Source: CAIPAT01 sp041665605 (GTDB lineage Bacteria; Verrucomicrobiota; Lentisphaeria; Victivallales; Victivallaceae). From it: a stretch of 64,000 nt of DNA. A model generated the notes under the pieces. That model was not told the origin of the DNA. It did not search any database and worked only from the letters and a program-made list of their open reading frames with translations. The DNA lies in contig JBAYIO010000001.1 of assembly GCA_041665605.1 (NCBI GenBank), positions 58,485-122,484 of the forward strand, read 5' to 3'. Shown piece after piece: positions 44,363 through 53,170 of this stretch. How positions within the stretch are numbered: position 1 is the first letter of the stretch; each line of letters opens with the position of its first letter. The position numbers and the translations under genes were made by a program.

Positions 44363-44366
44363 CATA

Positions 44367-45008
44367 ATGGAAATCAAACAAACAATGCCGGATTATGTGA
44401 AGAATTATGTTTCTCCAAAAGTTGCAGGCAGCGATATGACATATCTGACTCCATACTCAAAACCAAAGGGATATTTGATCGGTACCGGCGTCTTCGCTTT
44501 ATTTTGGAACAGTATTTTTCTGATTCTGTATAAAAGTATGGATAGCAGAGATTCAACAATTTTACTCATGGTCATATTTATTGCAGTTGATGTATATTTA
44601 TTCATAACTTTCTGCTATTTTGTCGGGTCTTGTCGGCAGCCCGTGCTGAAAATAAGCAACAAATGTCCATGGACAGGCGCCCCCGTCACCCTTGCGTGGG
44701 AACTTCCAGATTACCGCTCAATAACTCGCCTTGTCATCACGCTGGAAGGGTTCGAACATATGGACGTTCCCGTATACGATGCGCCATATACTTGCAAAAA
44801 CGCCATCGCATCAATTAAATTGGCGGATACAACGGAAATACCGGAAATTAAATCCGGGTGTGCCGAATTTAAAATTCCGGAGAATTTGATGTCTTCCTTT
44901 GCTGACGGAAAATGTAGAATTCTCTGGCAATTGAAATTGCAGGTAGAAAAAAAGCGGAATGACCGCCGGCTTGAATACATCATTGACGTACAACCGCAAA
45001 AGGTGTAA
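44367..45008 (+). CDS. Two-helix membrane protein with arrestin-like beta-sandwich (first paralogue)
   Basis: A 213-residue protein from the ATG at 44367; upstream in-frame codons overlap the ThiF gene. Two membrane helices are clear (GTGVFALFWNSIFLILYK and TILLMVIFIAVDVYLFITFCYFVG, ~35-90), separated by a short charged loop. Residues ~95-213 are a soluble beta-sandwich: LKISNKCPWTGAPVTLAWELPDYRSI, a central SIKLADT strand, AEFKIPENLM, CRILWQLKLQ and a closing YIIDVQP. This pattern (WxLP, FxIP, IxWxL) suggests an arrestin-like or Spo0M-like fold. No ribosome site is visible, so translation is probably coupled to thiF. Function unknown; no known family could be named. Confidence 0.65.
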   Translation: MEIKQTMPDYVKNYVSPKVAGSDMTYLTPYSKPKGYLIGTGVFALFWNSIFLILYKSMDSRDSTILLMVIFIAVDVYLFITFCYFVGSCRQPVLKISNKCPWTGAPVTLAWELPDYRSITRLVITLEGFEHMDVPVYDAPYTCKNAIASIKLADTTEIPEIKSGCAEFKIPENLMSSFADGKCRILWQLKLQVEKKRNDRRLEYIIDVQPQKV

Positions 45009-45011
45009 TTT

Positions 45012-45638
45012 ATGGCAACTCAGTTAAACATCAAAGATGACAGGAATATATCAGGCATGACTGAACTGGCTCCCTCATCAAAACCGACATTGTCCTTGCT
45101 CGTAATCGCATTCTGTGCGCTGCTTTGGAACAGCGTCTTTATTACTCAGTATAAATATCAATGGTATATAAATGACAGAGAATCCGCCATTATATTGCTG
45201 GGATTCTTTATTGCCGGCAATGCCGCTTTATTAATTGCATTCTGCTATTTCCTTGTGTTTTATTACATCGGGCAGCCGAGGCTGAAAATCAGCAACAGGT
45301 GTCCGCGGCTTGGCGAAAAGGTCGCGTTAGCATGGGAGCTTCCAGACTACCGTTCAATAAACCGTCTCGCAATCACGCTGGAGGGATTTGAAAGCATGGA
45401 AAATCTCTACGAAGAAAAATTCCCTAAAAACGTCATCGCCTCAATTAAACTGGCGGATACGGCGGATAAACGGGATATAAAATCAGGCACGGCCGAATTC
45501 AAAATTCCGGGGAATTCGATGCATTCATTTACTGCCGGCAGATTTCAGATCATCTGGCAGTTGAAATTGTATGCGGAAAAGGAATGGAAGGACCGCCGCC
45601 TTGAATATATCATTGAAGTGCAACCGCATGAGGTGTGA
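45012..45638 (+). CDS. Two-helix membrane protein with arrestin-like beta-sandwich (second paralogue, chimeric start)
   Basis: A 208-residue paralogue of the previous product: the same two helices (LLVIAFCALLWNSVFITQYK; ILLGFFIAGNAALLIAFCYFLVFYY) and sandwich (LKISNRCPRLGEKVALAWELPDYRSI, EFKIPGNSM, QIIWQLKLYAEKEW, YIIEVQP). Its first ten residues, MATQLNIKDD, do not match the first paralogue but match the start of the next gene (MTIQINIKDD), and the DNA around the two start sites is nearly the same. This points to tandem duplication with one break inside the next gene's start. It begins 3 bases after the previous stop. Function unknown. Confidence 0.7.
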   Translation: MATQLNIKDDRNISGMTELAPSSKPTLSLLVIAFCALLWNSVFITQYKYQWYINDRESAIILLGFFIAGNAALLIAFCYFLVFYYIGQPRLKISNRCPRLGEKVALAWELPDYRSINRLAITLEGFESMENLYEEKFPKNVIASIKLADTADKRDIKSGTAEFKIPGNSMHSFTAGRFQIIWQLKLYAEKEWKDRRLEYIIEVQPHEV

Positions 45639-45641
45639 TTT

Positions 45642-46055
45642 ATGACAATTCAGATAAACATCAAAGATGACAATGTTATATTCCTGCCGGGCGATGAAAT
45701 CGAGGGCGTGGTGCTGTGGGAACTGCCGCAATCTCCGGCAAGGCTGGTCGTGAATGTATACTGGTTTACCGATGGTTCCGTGTCTGATATTGTGCAGGGC
45801 TTTGAGCTAAATTCTGTTGACGCCGCCGGAACTCTGCCGTTCAAGTTCAGCCTGCCGGCAACACCCTACAGTTATTCCGGCAAACTGTTTTCGATAAGCT
45901 GGGAGATTGAAGCTTACTCCGTTTCGCCGGACGAACGCTGCGCCTGCCCTTTTATCATGTCGCCTTATGATACCGCAGGAGAACTCCGCAGCCGCGACCC
46001 GATCTACACGCTCCAAAGCTATCCGGATTATCACTGTCCAGTAGTAGACTTTTAG
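45642..46055 (+). CDS. Small soluble arrestin-like beta-sandwich protein
   Basis: A 137-residue protein without signal or membrane helix. It opens MTIQINIKDDNVIFLPGDEIEG, with the PGDxIxG turn of arrestin-like and Spo0M-like folds, continues with a VLWELP strand and ends in FSLPATPYSYSGKLFSISWEIEAY, a close match to the second half of that pattern. The WELP and P-x-G-x-x-I-x-W elements recur in the two preceding membrane proteins, so all three likely share one fold. It starts 3 bases after the preceding stop. It might bind the membrane partners or be a target of the ThiF-like enzyme; nothing in the sequence proves either. Confidence 0.65.
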   Translation: MTIQINIKDDNVIFLPGDEIEGVVLWELPQSPARLVVNVYWFTDGSVSDIVQGFELNSVDAAGTLPFKFSLPATPYSYSGKLFSISWEIEAYSVSPDERCACPFIMSPYDTAGELRSRDPIYTLQSYPDYHCPVVDF

Positions 46056-46132
46056 TGCTTGCTTTTAGAATTATCCGGAATATATTGAATTTCAGTATAT
46101 AAACAAGTTACGGAGTAGCTTATTCAAAAATT

Positions 46133-49100
46133 ATGAGCGCTAAACCAGTCAGCACACTCAGGGGAATATTTCTGTTACTGGCGATAGCTTCGGCGCTGCT
46201 GCTGGCTATTGGCTGGTGGAACAGTAACCAGCGTGTTGCGCGCATGGATTCCGAGATGCGCGAGCGTCTGCTCCGCCAGGCGGCGGAAATCGCCGGCAAT
46301 ATCAACCCGGCGCTGATCCGCAAACTCTCCTTCACGGCATTGGATGTAGGCACGCCTGCCTATGAGCGGTTGCGGGAGCAGATGATCCATGAAGCGAAAA
46401 TGATCCCGAATGCCAGATGGGTCTACTCCATGACGGAGCGCGACAACCAGATTATTTTCGGTCCGGACAGCGTGGCGCTGGATGACCAGCAGTATACGCC
46501 TCCCGGCGACTCCTACCAGAAACCTCCGGAAGAACTGTGGAAGGCTTTTAAGCAGACACGCCTGGTCACAGTCGGGCCTTACACCGATGAGTGGGGCACT
46601 TTTGTCTCCGCCTTTGTTCCCGTACTCGATCCGTACAGCGGCAGGGTGCTGATGGTGGTTGGCATTGATATCAAAGCCGGCGACTGGCAGGCAGGCCTTG
46701 ACACCGCCCGGCGCATTCCGTACATAATCACATCTGTCACGTTACTGCTGTTACTGCTCGCCGGCAGCGCCATCGCCGTATACCGGCACAACCGCCGCAT
46801 AAAACCGGACATATTAAAACTGCGCGCCTGGATTACTTTCCCAACCGCGCTGGCGATGCTTGCCGGAATGACTCTCTACGGGATTTATAAATATTGGGAA
46901 TTCGAGGAAACATCACGCACGATCATGCTCCGCACCACAGAACAGGTGCGGCGCTACTGGAACCGGAACGTCACTGCGCATGTTCAGTTGCTGAAGGCGC
47001 AAAGCGATCAAATCGCTGACAACCAGCAGATATTGAAAGCATGGCAGAAGCGGGACTTTCCGGCGCTCTCCGCGCTGGCGCAACCGGTGTTTGATCAGTT
47101 GAAGCGGGAATATGGCATCACCCATTTTTACTTCATAGCGCCAGACCGCACCTGTTTTCTGCGGGTATTTAATCCCGACTCGCACGGCGATATCATTAAC
47201 CGCTATACGCTGCTTGCCGCGCAGCGTACCGGCGAGGGCACCTGGGGTATTGACCTGGGTCTCATGGGTGCATTCACGCTTCGCTATGTGCTGCCCTGGA
47301 AACAGGACGGCAAAGTGATCGGCTATCTGGAGCTGGGCATTGAGATCGCGCATCTGACCAGGCATTTGTCCATGGAAATGAATATTGAACTTCTAACCCT
47401 TGTCAGGAAGGAGAATATAACAAAGGAGAAATTTGAAGCTGGAAGCCGGGTCTTTGGTTTCCCCGGACAATGGGATGCCTACCCGGATTTCGTGGTAACC
47501 CACCAGACAGTTCAAGGCATATCGGCAAAGGTGGCGGACTGGATCAGACACCATCCTCATGCCAGTACAGAAGACGAGATTTTCAATATCAAGCAGGATA
47601 AAAAACGTTTTGCATGCAGCGTGATCCGCCTGCCGGATGCGGCCGGGCGCGAAGTGGCATATCTCGTCATAATGCTGAATGTCACTGCCGAGGCGAACGA
47701 GGCATGGAGCAATCTGCTGCGGGATATGGGCCTGGCGATTACATTGTTCAGCGGGGTGCTTGCTTTGCTCTGGTCAATTTCCGGGACGGCGGAAGGACTG
47801 CTGAGAGCAGCGTTCGCGGAGCTGAAGGAAAGCGAAGCACGTTTCCGGCAGATGGCGGACGGCGCACCGGTAATGATCTGGGTATCCGGGTTGAATATGG
47901 GCTGCAGTTATGTCAATAAAGTATGGCTGGAGTTCACAAACCGCACTTTGGAACAGGAACAGGGCTACGGCTGGACTGACAACATACATCCGGACGATTT
48001 ACTGCGGTCCCAGGATATCTATACCGCCAATTTCGATGTCAGGCATGCATTTCGCATGGAATACCGGATGCGGCGTGCTGACGGCGAATTCCGCTGGCTG
48101 CTCGACAGCGCGGTTCCGCGATTTGACGGGGACGGGAATTTCCTGGGCTATATCGGCAGTTGCATTGATATCACCGACCTTAAACAGGCGGAAGCGGAAC
48201 TGGTCCGCGCCAAAGAAGACTGGGAACGCACATTTGACGCGGTTCCGGACCTGATTATGCTGCTTGATAAAAACCACCGCATCCTCCGCGTGAACCGGGC
48301 CATGGCGGAGCGGCTGGGATGCCAGACCGGTCAGGCGGAATGCTACTGCTACAAAAGCGTACATAATTTGTCCGCGCCGCCGGCTTCCTGTCCGCTGTCA
48401 AAAATGCTGCACAGCGGGCAAGGCGAGCACGCCGAAGTCGTGGAGGAGCAGATCGGCGGCACTTTTGACATTTCCACTACGCCGCTGCGAGATAATGACG
48501 GCGAAATCGTCGGCTGCGTCCATATCGCGCACGACATCACCAGACGCAAACTGGTGGAGGATGATCTGCGCCGCGCCATGAATAAAGCTGAAGCCGCAAG
48601 CCGCGCGAAAAGCGAATTCATGTCCACCCTGTCGCACGAAATAAGGACGCCTCTGAATGGAATTCTCGGCTTCTCCAATCTTTTGAGTGAAGATCTGCCG
48701 GAAAGCGGCATCAGCGATCATGCTAAATTCCAGGAATATCTCAAGGTGATTGAGCAGTGCGGCAAGGCGCTGGAAGAGATAATCAACGATGTTCTGGAAA
48801 TCTCAAGCATTGAAGCCGGACAATTCAATGAAGTGGACGATGTATTTGATCCGGCGGAAAATATCCGGGAAAGCATCCGCGCGTTCGAATTTAAAGCCAG
48901 AGAGAAAAATATTTCGCTGGATTTCAAACCGCATAAATTACCGTCCAGAATCACCGGTGACTATCGCCGGCTGAAGCAGATAATCTTTAATCTTGTCGCC
49001 AACTCCGTCAAATTTACCGAACACGGCGGCGTTGAAGTAATCGCCGGTTATGAGGATAATAAATTACGCATAACCGTCAAAGACACCGGCATCGGCATTC

Positions 49101-49738
49101 CGAAAGACAAGCTGGCAAATGTGATGCTGCCATTCTATCAGGCGGACCAGTCCGCCACTCGAAAATACGGCGGCGCCGGGCTTGGGCTGACCATTGTCTC
49201 CAGACTGCTGCAAAAACTCGGCGGCACAATTGATATCAAGAGCGAGTTGAACAAAGGCACTGCCGTCAACATAACGTTCCCGGCAAAGATGGCGGCAGTA
49301 GAATGCACAGAACCTGCACGTCCGGAAATTAAGCCGTCAAACTCATTGAAAGGATTAAACGTCCTGGTCATTGAAGATGATCCGTCCAACATAATGTATC
49401 TGGATAAAATATTGGAAGATGCAGGCGCGCAATACCGCATTGTCCCGTCGTTTGCCGCCATGCGGGAACTGTGCATAGCCGGAATGACGCCGGAGGTGGT
49501 GCTGATAGACATTTCGCTGCCGGACTCCGACGGCTTCGAATGCCTCACATGGCTGCGGAAAAAGTTTGCCGGACAAAAAATAAAATACATCGTGCAGACC
49601 GCGCATGTGCTTTCGAACCAGATCCCCCGCTATAAAGAAGCCGGTTTTGACGACTTCATCGGCAAGCCGTACACCAAAGAGGACGTTGTGGCAATAATAA
49701 TTAAAAACGCTGGTTCTGCCGCGGAAAAATCTGTTTGA
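46133..49738 (+). CDS. Hybrid sensor histidine kinase with two extracytoplasmic sensor regions, PAS domains and receiver
   Basis: A 1201-residue protein. Membrane segments lie near residues 9-28, 197-217, 233-250 and 530-550. They bound two outer sensor regions: ~30-195 (GPYTDEWGTFVSAFVPV; VVGIDIKAGDW, Cache-like) and ~255-525 (ITHFYFIAPDRTCFLRVFNP; IGYLELGIEIAHL, double-Cache-like). Two PAS domains follow (~565-690, ~695-815). The HisKA motif STLSHEIRTPLNG has the phosphorylatable His at 835; the ATPase domain shows NLVANSVKF, DTGIGIP and GGAGLGLTIV. The C-terminal receiver has its Asp at 1126 (VVLIDISLPDSDG) and the conserved Lys in IGKPYT. It is 77 bases after the arrestin-like gene. No cognate response regulator is adjacent, so the output partner is elsewhere. 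The architecture is firmly supported. Confidence 0.85.
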   Translation: MSAKPVSTLRGIFLLLAIASALLLAIGWWNSNQRVARMDSEMRERLLRQAAEIAGNINPALIRKLSFTALDVGTPAYERLREQMIHEAKMIPNARWVYSMTERDNQIIFGPDSVALDDQQYTPPGDSYQKPPEELWKAFKQTRLVTVGPYTDEWGTFVSAFVPVLDPYSGRVLMVVGIDIKAGDWQAGLDTARRIPYIITSVTLLLLLLAGSAIAVYRHNRRIKPDILKLRAWITFPTALAMLAGMTLYGIYKYWEFEETSRTIMLRTTEQVRRYWNRNVTAHVQLLKAQSDQIADNQQILKAWQKRDFPALSALAQPVFDQLKREYGITHFYFIAPDRTCFLRVFNPDSHGDIINRYTLLAAQRTGEGTWGIDLGLMGAFTLRYVLPWKQDGKVIGYLELGIEIAHLTRHLSMEMNIELLTLVRKENITKEKFEAGSRVFGFPGQWDAYPDFVVTHQTVQGISAKVADWIRHHPHASTEDEIFNIKQDKKRFACSVIRLPDAAGREVAYLVIMLNVTAEANEAWSNLLRDMGLAITLFSGVLALLWSISGTAEGLLRAAFAELKESEARFRQMADGAPVMIWVSGLNMGCSYVNKVWLEFTNRTLEQEQGYGWTDNIHPDDLLRSQDIYTANFDVRHAFRMEYRMRRADGEFRWLLDSAVPRFDGDGNFLGYIGSCIDITDLKQAEAELVRAKEDWERTFDAVPDLIMLLDKNHRILRVNRAMAERLGCQTGQAECYCYKSVHNLSAPPASCPLSKMLHSGQGEHAEVVEEQIGGTFDISTTPLRDNDGEIVGCVHIAHDITRRKLVEDDLRRAMNKAEAASRAKSEFMSTLSHEIRTPLNGILGFSNLLSEDLPESGISDHAKFQEYLKVIEQCGKALEEIINDVLEISSIEAGQFNEVDDVFDPAENIRESIRAFEFKAREKNISLDFKPHKLPSRITGDYRRLKQIIFNLVANSVKFTEHGGVEVIAGYEDNKLRITVKDTGIGIPKDKLANVMLPFYQADQSATRKYGGAGLGLTIVSRLLQKLGGTIDIKSELNKGTAVNITFPAKMAAVECTEPARPEIKPSNSLKGLNVLVIEDDPSNIMYLDKILEDAGAQYRIVPSFAAMRELCIAGMTPEVVLIDISLPDSDGFECLTWLRKKFAGQKIKYIVQTAHVLSNQIPRYKEAGFDDFIGKPYTKEDVVAIIIKNAGSAAEKSV

Positions 49739-49817
49739 CACTTGCTGTATACATGGATTCGCAATCTCCTGATCGGTTTCTCCGCGCGGCACTGGAAAGT
49801 GGCGTTCCCGGGATGAT

Positions 49818-51323
49818 TTACTTTAATCGGCTGATTATTTCTTTGGCCTTCTGCTCATAAATTCCCTGCCATTCAGGGCCGAGGAGACATTCCGTCACCT
49901 CGTAACCGCCCTTGTCGTAATAATCCGCCGGCGCCCCGTAATGCAGATAGCCGTTGGAATAAGCCGCCATAAAAGTGTACTTGTACGGCGACGCTTTTTT
50001 GACATTCAAACCGATCTCGGTCAGTGCTTCCGCCGGAGAACTGATTATAACGCAGTCCCCGATTTTAATCCCCATCACTTCCGCCTCAATGGTATCTTCT
50101 CCGGACTCTTCATTTATCGCCTGATGCTTCTGCAACGTGGCAATATCATCCTGAATCCTGGCCAATGTTTCCATCGCGTAAATGTTCTGAAGATATTTGT
50201 CAATATTTTTCCTGTTAAATGAATCCATTGCGGCAAACTTGCTGTCCCCGGTCTGTTCAGCCTGCATATAGATGAATGAGTAATTTGACGGATAATCCGG
50301 ATTCAGCTTATGTTTCATATACAATGGCAGAAAACTCTTGAAATTCAGGCTGGTGAAATGCAGCGATTCGAGCAGTATGCTTTGCTCCTGCTGCAGCGCC
50401 TTGATCCGTTCCGGAATGTCGGTTCTTCTTGGCAGTCTTATCGTCCCGGAAACAACATTGAGTTTTGCGTCCTTTGTCTCAATCCCGCTTAACGCCTTCA
50501 AGGTGCTGAGACCGAGAGTTGCGCCAAGCCGCTCGACATCGCGCGGGCGTTCGAAATCCTTGAATGTCACGTCGCAGACATCCCCCGCCGCGCCTTGCAG
50601 GAACAGCGCCATCGCTCCGTTGCCCAGGCTGTTCTCAATTACTTTGGAGGCGTAGCCAGGTATGTTGGCCGTAATGTGTCCCTGATAATCTCCGAACAGC
50701 AGATGACAGGCGAAATTATATACCACCGCCAGCGGTGTCCCGTCCAGCCGGTCGATGCGGATGATGCCGATTTCAGGATCAACCGGTCCGAGACTCTCAA
50801 CTTCTTCGTCCGGCGGGCATGGATTGGAGTGGCGGACAGTCCAGTGTCTGCCGTTTTTCAGCCTGAGCGTCCGGTTCATTGAAATCCGGTCTTCGCGGCC
50901 GGTGCCGGAACCGATGCGCACTTCAACCATGTTTTCCGCCGCCCGGCGCACCGCGTCAAATGTTCTGACAATCTGCTCCTCGTCACTGCATAACATACGC
51001 CCCGCCGGGTGAGTGTGCGAAGCATTGACCAGGACGCTGCAGCCGGGAATTTTCAACTCATTTTCAATCCGTTCCCGCAGCTTCGGCAGAAACTCTTCAC
51101 CAACATCCGGCAGCATTCCATCACTGATTTTTCTGCCTCCTATCGCCGTAACATCCATGGTGATAATGACCGCTTTTGTTTTGCCGTCGTCCAATACCAG
51201 CGCTTTGGCGTACAGCGGATCTTTGACCGCCACGCCCGGATCACAATTAGTAATCTCGCTCTTTGCAACCCCGGCACGCAAAGCGCCTGCCGCCGTAAAT
51301 TCCTGTTTTTCAATATTATTCAT
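49818..51323 (-). CDS. Neutral/alkaline ceramidase-like protein
   Basis: A 501-residue protein. It opens with LRAGVAKSEITNCDPGVAVKDPLYAKALVLDDGKTKAVIITMDVTAIGG, the standard beginning of neutral/alkaline non-lysosomal ceramidase-like proteins. HTHPAG, YNFACHLLFGDYQGHITANIPGYASKVIE and LFLQGAAGDVCDV carry the His and Gly-rich zinc-site regions. No signal peptide is seen, so it acts in the cytoplasm or is exported another way. Many bacterial members in this phylum sit in sugar-degradation loci and probably act on amide or ester links in glycans rather than ceramide. It is the last gene of the GntR-headed run, 48 bases after the GH36/31-like gene. The ribosome site is AGGAT. Confidence 0.75.
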   Translation of the reverse strand: MNNIEKQEFTAAGALRAGVAKSEITNCDPGVAVKDPLYAKALVLDDGKTKAVIITMDVTAIGGRKISDGMLPDVGEEFLPKLRERIENELKIPGCSVLVNASHTHPAGRMLCSDEEQIVRTFDAVRRAAENMVEVRIGSGTGREDRISMNRTLRLKNGRHWTVRHSNPCPPDEEVESLGPVDPEIGIIRIDRLDGTPLAVVYNFACHLLFGDYQGHITANIPGYASKVIENSLGNGAMALFLQGAAGDVCDVTFKDFERPRDVERLGATLGLSTLKALSGIETKDAKLNVVSGTIRLPRRTDIPERIKALQQEQSILLESLHFTSLNFKSFLPLYMKHKLNPDYPSNYSFIYMQAEQTGDSKFAAMDSFNRKNIDKYLQNIYAMETLARIQDDIATLQKHQAINEESGEDTIEAEVMGIKIGDCVIISSPAEALTEIGLNVKKASPYKYTFMAAYSNGYLHYGAPADYYDKGGYEVTECLLGPEWQGIYEQKAKEIISRLK

Positions 51324-51371
51324 TTTATAAATCCTGGTAATTATTGTTAATATAATCTTTAATAAGCTGAT

Positions 51372-53147
51372 TCAAAATCTCTCTGATTTCAGATATTTCA
51401 TGAAAGCATTCCTTATGACAGCATAATCGTGTTTCGTAAATTTCCTGAAAACCGGTTTCACGAAACTCCGGTGCTGATAAAGATTCTCCGCCTGGTAAAT
51501 GCATGGAATCCCAATGGCAAGCTGCTCGTCAAGTTCCATCAGATAATCATCTTCAAGGGAAAACCTGAAGTTGCCGTCGGTATCCACGGGTTTACCCTTC
51601 ATGGCGGTTTTTACAATGTCAGCCCTTTCGCGAAGGCTATCAAGCGGCCTGCCGTAAACGGTATAAAGGTCGCCCAGCCTGACCATATTGCAGACATCCC
51701 GGAAATAAGGATTGGCGATGTAAAGCGAGATGAGAGCGTCTCTTTTGACGGACAGCGCCTTTTTATAAATTATTTCAGTGTAGAGATGCTGCAGTTCAAA
51801 GCCGTAGATGCCGCCCTGATCTTTGACTCCCCTGCCGCATGGGATGCCGCATGAGCCATCTATTTTCAGGCCGTCGGCGTTCAAACTGCCGGGAGCGGAA
51901 CTCAACATATGCTCAATGCCATTTTCCAGTATTCTGCGGTACGCCGGACTGGTGGGGTCCATGGCAACTGCTTTGCCGTCTTTCGTGATGCAAAGGCTTT
52001 CGTCAAGACCTTCCATTGTCCACGCCTGCATCCAGAGCAAAACCTTGATTCCCCGTTCATGGCAGGAATCGATGAACCCTCTCATGTCCGGCCATTTGCG
52101 TTCATCCACATTGAACAATGCAAATTCCTTCTGCCACTTGGCATCAATAATCAGGGTGCCGAACGGAATTCCGTTTTCTAGCAGGATATCGACCCATTTT
52201 TCATGGTTTGCCTGGGTGCATTCATCCATGATGAAGCTGCCTTGTTCAAGCTGCGCCTTTGAAAGTGTCCCGGTATTCACTTTCCGCCTGCCGAGCGCCA
52301 CCTGCTCATGCCAGCCGCAGAATATCGGTTTCCGGTGCCATGAATATTTTATTTTGCCGGAATCCGCGTTGGAAATGGCTTTTTTCTTTTCCAGCAGGCG
52401 GCAGTAATCTTCAATGGCGGAAAGTTTGTTTCTGGAAAAACCGATGAAAAGACTGGGGCTTTTCCACTCCCCGTCAACATTCAGACGTCCTGAATAATTT
52501 ATGGAAAAAGACTGGGTATTGAGGATGCTTTCACTTTCACGCTCCATTTCCGGCGGCTTATGGTTGAAGTCAAATGAATCAAAACTGTTGCACCCTTTTC
52601 CGGCAACCAGCCCTCCCCAGATCTTCGTTTCGGATTCATGCCGCGAGAACATGTACATAAACGGGCCGCTGCACAGCGAATGCCCCCAATGCGTGGTGTC
52701 GTTATCGGCGCTGATGCTGAAAAACTCATTCGTGAAAAGCTCTTTCTTCGTGAGAAAATTGGTGCATCCGGGGATGAACGTGTCGAACCCCGGCACTGAG
52801 CCAAAAAGCTGTTCGTCAAGAATGCCCGTAAAATAATAAACCCTGTCGATGACGCCCTTACCCTTGACTTTCACAAAATATTCCACGTTGTCTCTGCCGA
52901 AAATTACATAAGCCTTTTTATCCTGCCAGACCGTGCTTTTGAAGTCCACTTCAAAAATGGTGTTCCCGTTCCCGTCATCAACATTTTTTATTGTCGGTGT
53001 TCCAATGGTTTTGTCAACGGCGTTGATGGTATCTATCCGGCATAACGGCGTGAACCAGTAATAAAAATTTCTGTCCTTAGCCAAATGTATCCTGAACTGC
53101 TCGAAGTCTTCAGAGTAGTAATATTTATATTTCCTGTTTGAAATCAT
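51372..53147 (-). CDS. GH36/GH31-like glycosidase
   Basis: A 591-residue protein from the ATG at 53147, which has AAGGAG before it; the frame to 53186 would overlap the preceding gene. The N-terminal ~270 residues are a beta-sandwich; the barrel includes GTLIDAKWQ (~residue 332), RGIKVLLWMQAW and DGLKIDG near 425, where the Asp resembles the nucleophile of clan-D enzymes (GH31, GH36). It has no signal peptide. The next gene downstream is ceramidase-like, the one upstream is a large secreted protein. A cytoplasmic alpha-galactosidase or alpha-glucosidase type of activity is plausible, but the exact family and linkage are uncertain. Confidence 0.7.
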   Translation of the reverse strand: MISNRKYKYYYSEDFEQFRIHLAKDRNFYYWFTPLCRIDTINAVDKTIGTPTIKNVDDGNGNTIFEVDFKSTVWQDKKAYVIFGRDNVEYFVKVKGKGVIDRVYYFTGILDEQLFGSVPGFDTFIPGCTNFLTKKELFTNEFFSISADNDTTHWGHSLCSGPFMYMFSRHESETKIWGGLVAGKGCNSFDSFDFNHKPPEMERESESILNTQSFSINYSGRLNVDGEWKSPSLFIGFSRNKLSAIEDYCRLLEKKKAISNADSGKIKYSWHRKPIFCGWHEQVALGRRKVNTGTLSKAQLEQGSFIMDECTQANHEKWVDILLENGIPFGTLIIDAKWQKEFALFNVDERKWPDMRGFIDSCHERGIKVLLWMQAWTMEGLDESLCITKDGKAVAMDPTSPAYRRILENGIEHMLSSAPGSLNADGLKIDGSCGIPCGRGVKDQGGIYGFELQHLYTEIIYKKALSVKRDALISLYIANPYFRDVCNMVRLGDLYTVYGRPLDSLRERADIVKTAMKGKPVDTDGNFRFSLEDDYLMELDEQLAIGIPCIYQAENLYQHRSFVKPVFRKFTKHDYAVIRNAFMKYLKSERF

Positions 53148-53170
53148 GCTGTCAGGCTCCTTCATTAATA

